From: Acinetobacter amyesii
Lineage (GTDB): Bacteria > Pseudomonadota > Gammaproteobacteria > Pseudomonadales > Moraxellaceae
NCBI RefSeq assembly: GCF_002018365.1
Contig: NZ_MVKX01000001.1
Location: forward strand, 111,177-175,176
Direction of reading: 5' to 3'
DNA: 64,000 bases
Positions 63,632 through 64,000 of this stretch are shown here, in pieces. The notes under the pieces are model-generated. The model made no database searches. It was given only the letters and a program-made list of their open reading frames with translations, and was not told the origin of the DNA. Every line of letters begins with the position of its first letter. Position 1 is the stretch's first letter. The translations under genes and the position numbers were made by a program.

Positions 63632-64000
63632 CTATGCGGCTTCACGCACTGCAATCGGCACCACTTTACGCAGTTCAGGGCCTGTATAGTCCGCGCTTGG
63701 GCGGATAATACGGTTGTCTGCACGCTGTTCCATCACGTGTGCTGCCCAGCCTGTTACACGGCTCATCACAAAGATTGGCGTGAATAATTTGGTTGCAATA
63801 TCCATGAAGTGATATGCCGATGCATGGAAGAAGTCTGCATTACAGAACAATTTCTTCTCACGCCACATCACTTCTTCACAGCGAACTGATACAGGGTAAA
63901 GTACGGTATCACCCACGTCTTTAGCTAGGCGCTCAGACCAGATTTTGATGATGCCATTACGTGGATCATTGTCTTTATAGATCGCATGACCAAAGCCCAT
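63632..64000 (-). CDS. prpC: 2-methylcitrate synthase, 3' part (5' end outside window)
   Basis: The visible 122 residues are the C-terminal part of a citrate-synthase-fold enzyme that joins propionyl-CoA and oxaloacetate in the methylcitrate cycle. MGFGHAIYKDNDPRNGIIK contains the conserved His. VARVTGWAAH-type (VMSRVTGWAAHVMEQRADNRIIRPSADYTGPE) contains the Arg residues that bind the substrate. The wording of this end matches PrpC more than GltA. The frame is open to the window edge, so the Met at 64000 is internal. Confidence 0.88.
   Translation of the reverse strand: MGFGHAIYKDNDPRNGIIKIWSERLAKDVGDTVLYPVSVRCEEVMWREKKLFCNADFFHASAYHFMDIATKLFTPIFVMSRVTGWAAHVMEQRADNRIIRPSADYTGPELRKVVPIAVREAA

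Noticed and set aside
1..64000. CRISPR arrays, prophage, complete insertion sequences or toxin-antitoxin pairs
   Set aside because: No regularly spaced direct repeats, integrase, transposase, capsid gene or small paired genes were seen.

Overview
The window is a chromosomal segment of an Acinetobacter-type gammaproteobacterium (Moraxellaceae). Evidence for this is the AT-rich base composition, the rplI-dnaB-alr start, a PACE efflux pump (aceI) with its LysR regulator (aceR), a Vfr-type Crp, the pyrB-pyrC' pair and many Acinetobacter-style intergenic terminators. The species cannot be fixed from the sequence. No rRNA, intact tRNA, CRISPR array, complete insertion sequence or prophage is visible. 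Both edges cut genes: rplI on the left and prpC on the right.

Layout. 1-3.2 kb: rplI (3' part), dnaB, alr. 3.2-8.2 kb: a four-gene minus-strand operon (ATP-grasp, alpha-E, transglutaminase, Anbu-type proteasome-like protease) with a divergent WYL regulator. 8.2-10.5 kb: a candidate small RNA or small-peptide gene and a membrane-anchored FMN/Fe-S glutamate-synthase-like enzyme. 10.5-10.9 kb: a 354-bp structured repeat element. 10.9-18.6 kb: alpha/beta hydrolase, YdcF-type protein, murB, low-molecular-weight phosphatase, Fe-ADH, thioesterase, dnaX. 18.8-24.9 kb: NlpE-like lipoprotein, serine hydrolase, then a hot-dog dehydratase / long FabG / divergent thiolase locus. 24.9-30.3 kb: a large metallopeptidase lipoprotein, a thiolase 3' relic, an OmpW-family porin, aceI/aceR. 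30.4-37.2 kb: tal, LysE exporter, second copy of the repeat, BenE transporter, TetR/SMR efflux pair, esterase lipoprotein, two universal stress proteins. 37.2-46 kb: LprI-like lipoprotein, DUF937-OmpA fusion, pyrC'-pyrB, rlmKL and small unknown proteins. 46-56.9 kb: DUF945 protein, a coupled three-gene GH3/acyltransferase cluster, clpB with a sigma32 promoter, aldo/keto reductase, crp/vfr, OsmC protein. 57.5-62.9 kb: a chaperone-usher fimbrial operon, followed by a gene-free stretch with a 3' half-tRNA relic, then prpC.

Most of the window is ordinary housekeeping and accessory metabolism. The most unusual items are the two inverted copies of a structured repeat with related termini but different hairpin cores (copy 1 carries five abutting hairpins), the possible sRNA/18-residue peptide at 8.3-8.5 kb, the Anbu operon, the GH3 acyl-amide cluster, the thiolase with an 80-residue basic Ser/Thr/Lys extension and a nearby relic of its 3' end, and the half-tRNA scar beside the fimbrial operon.
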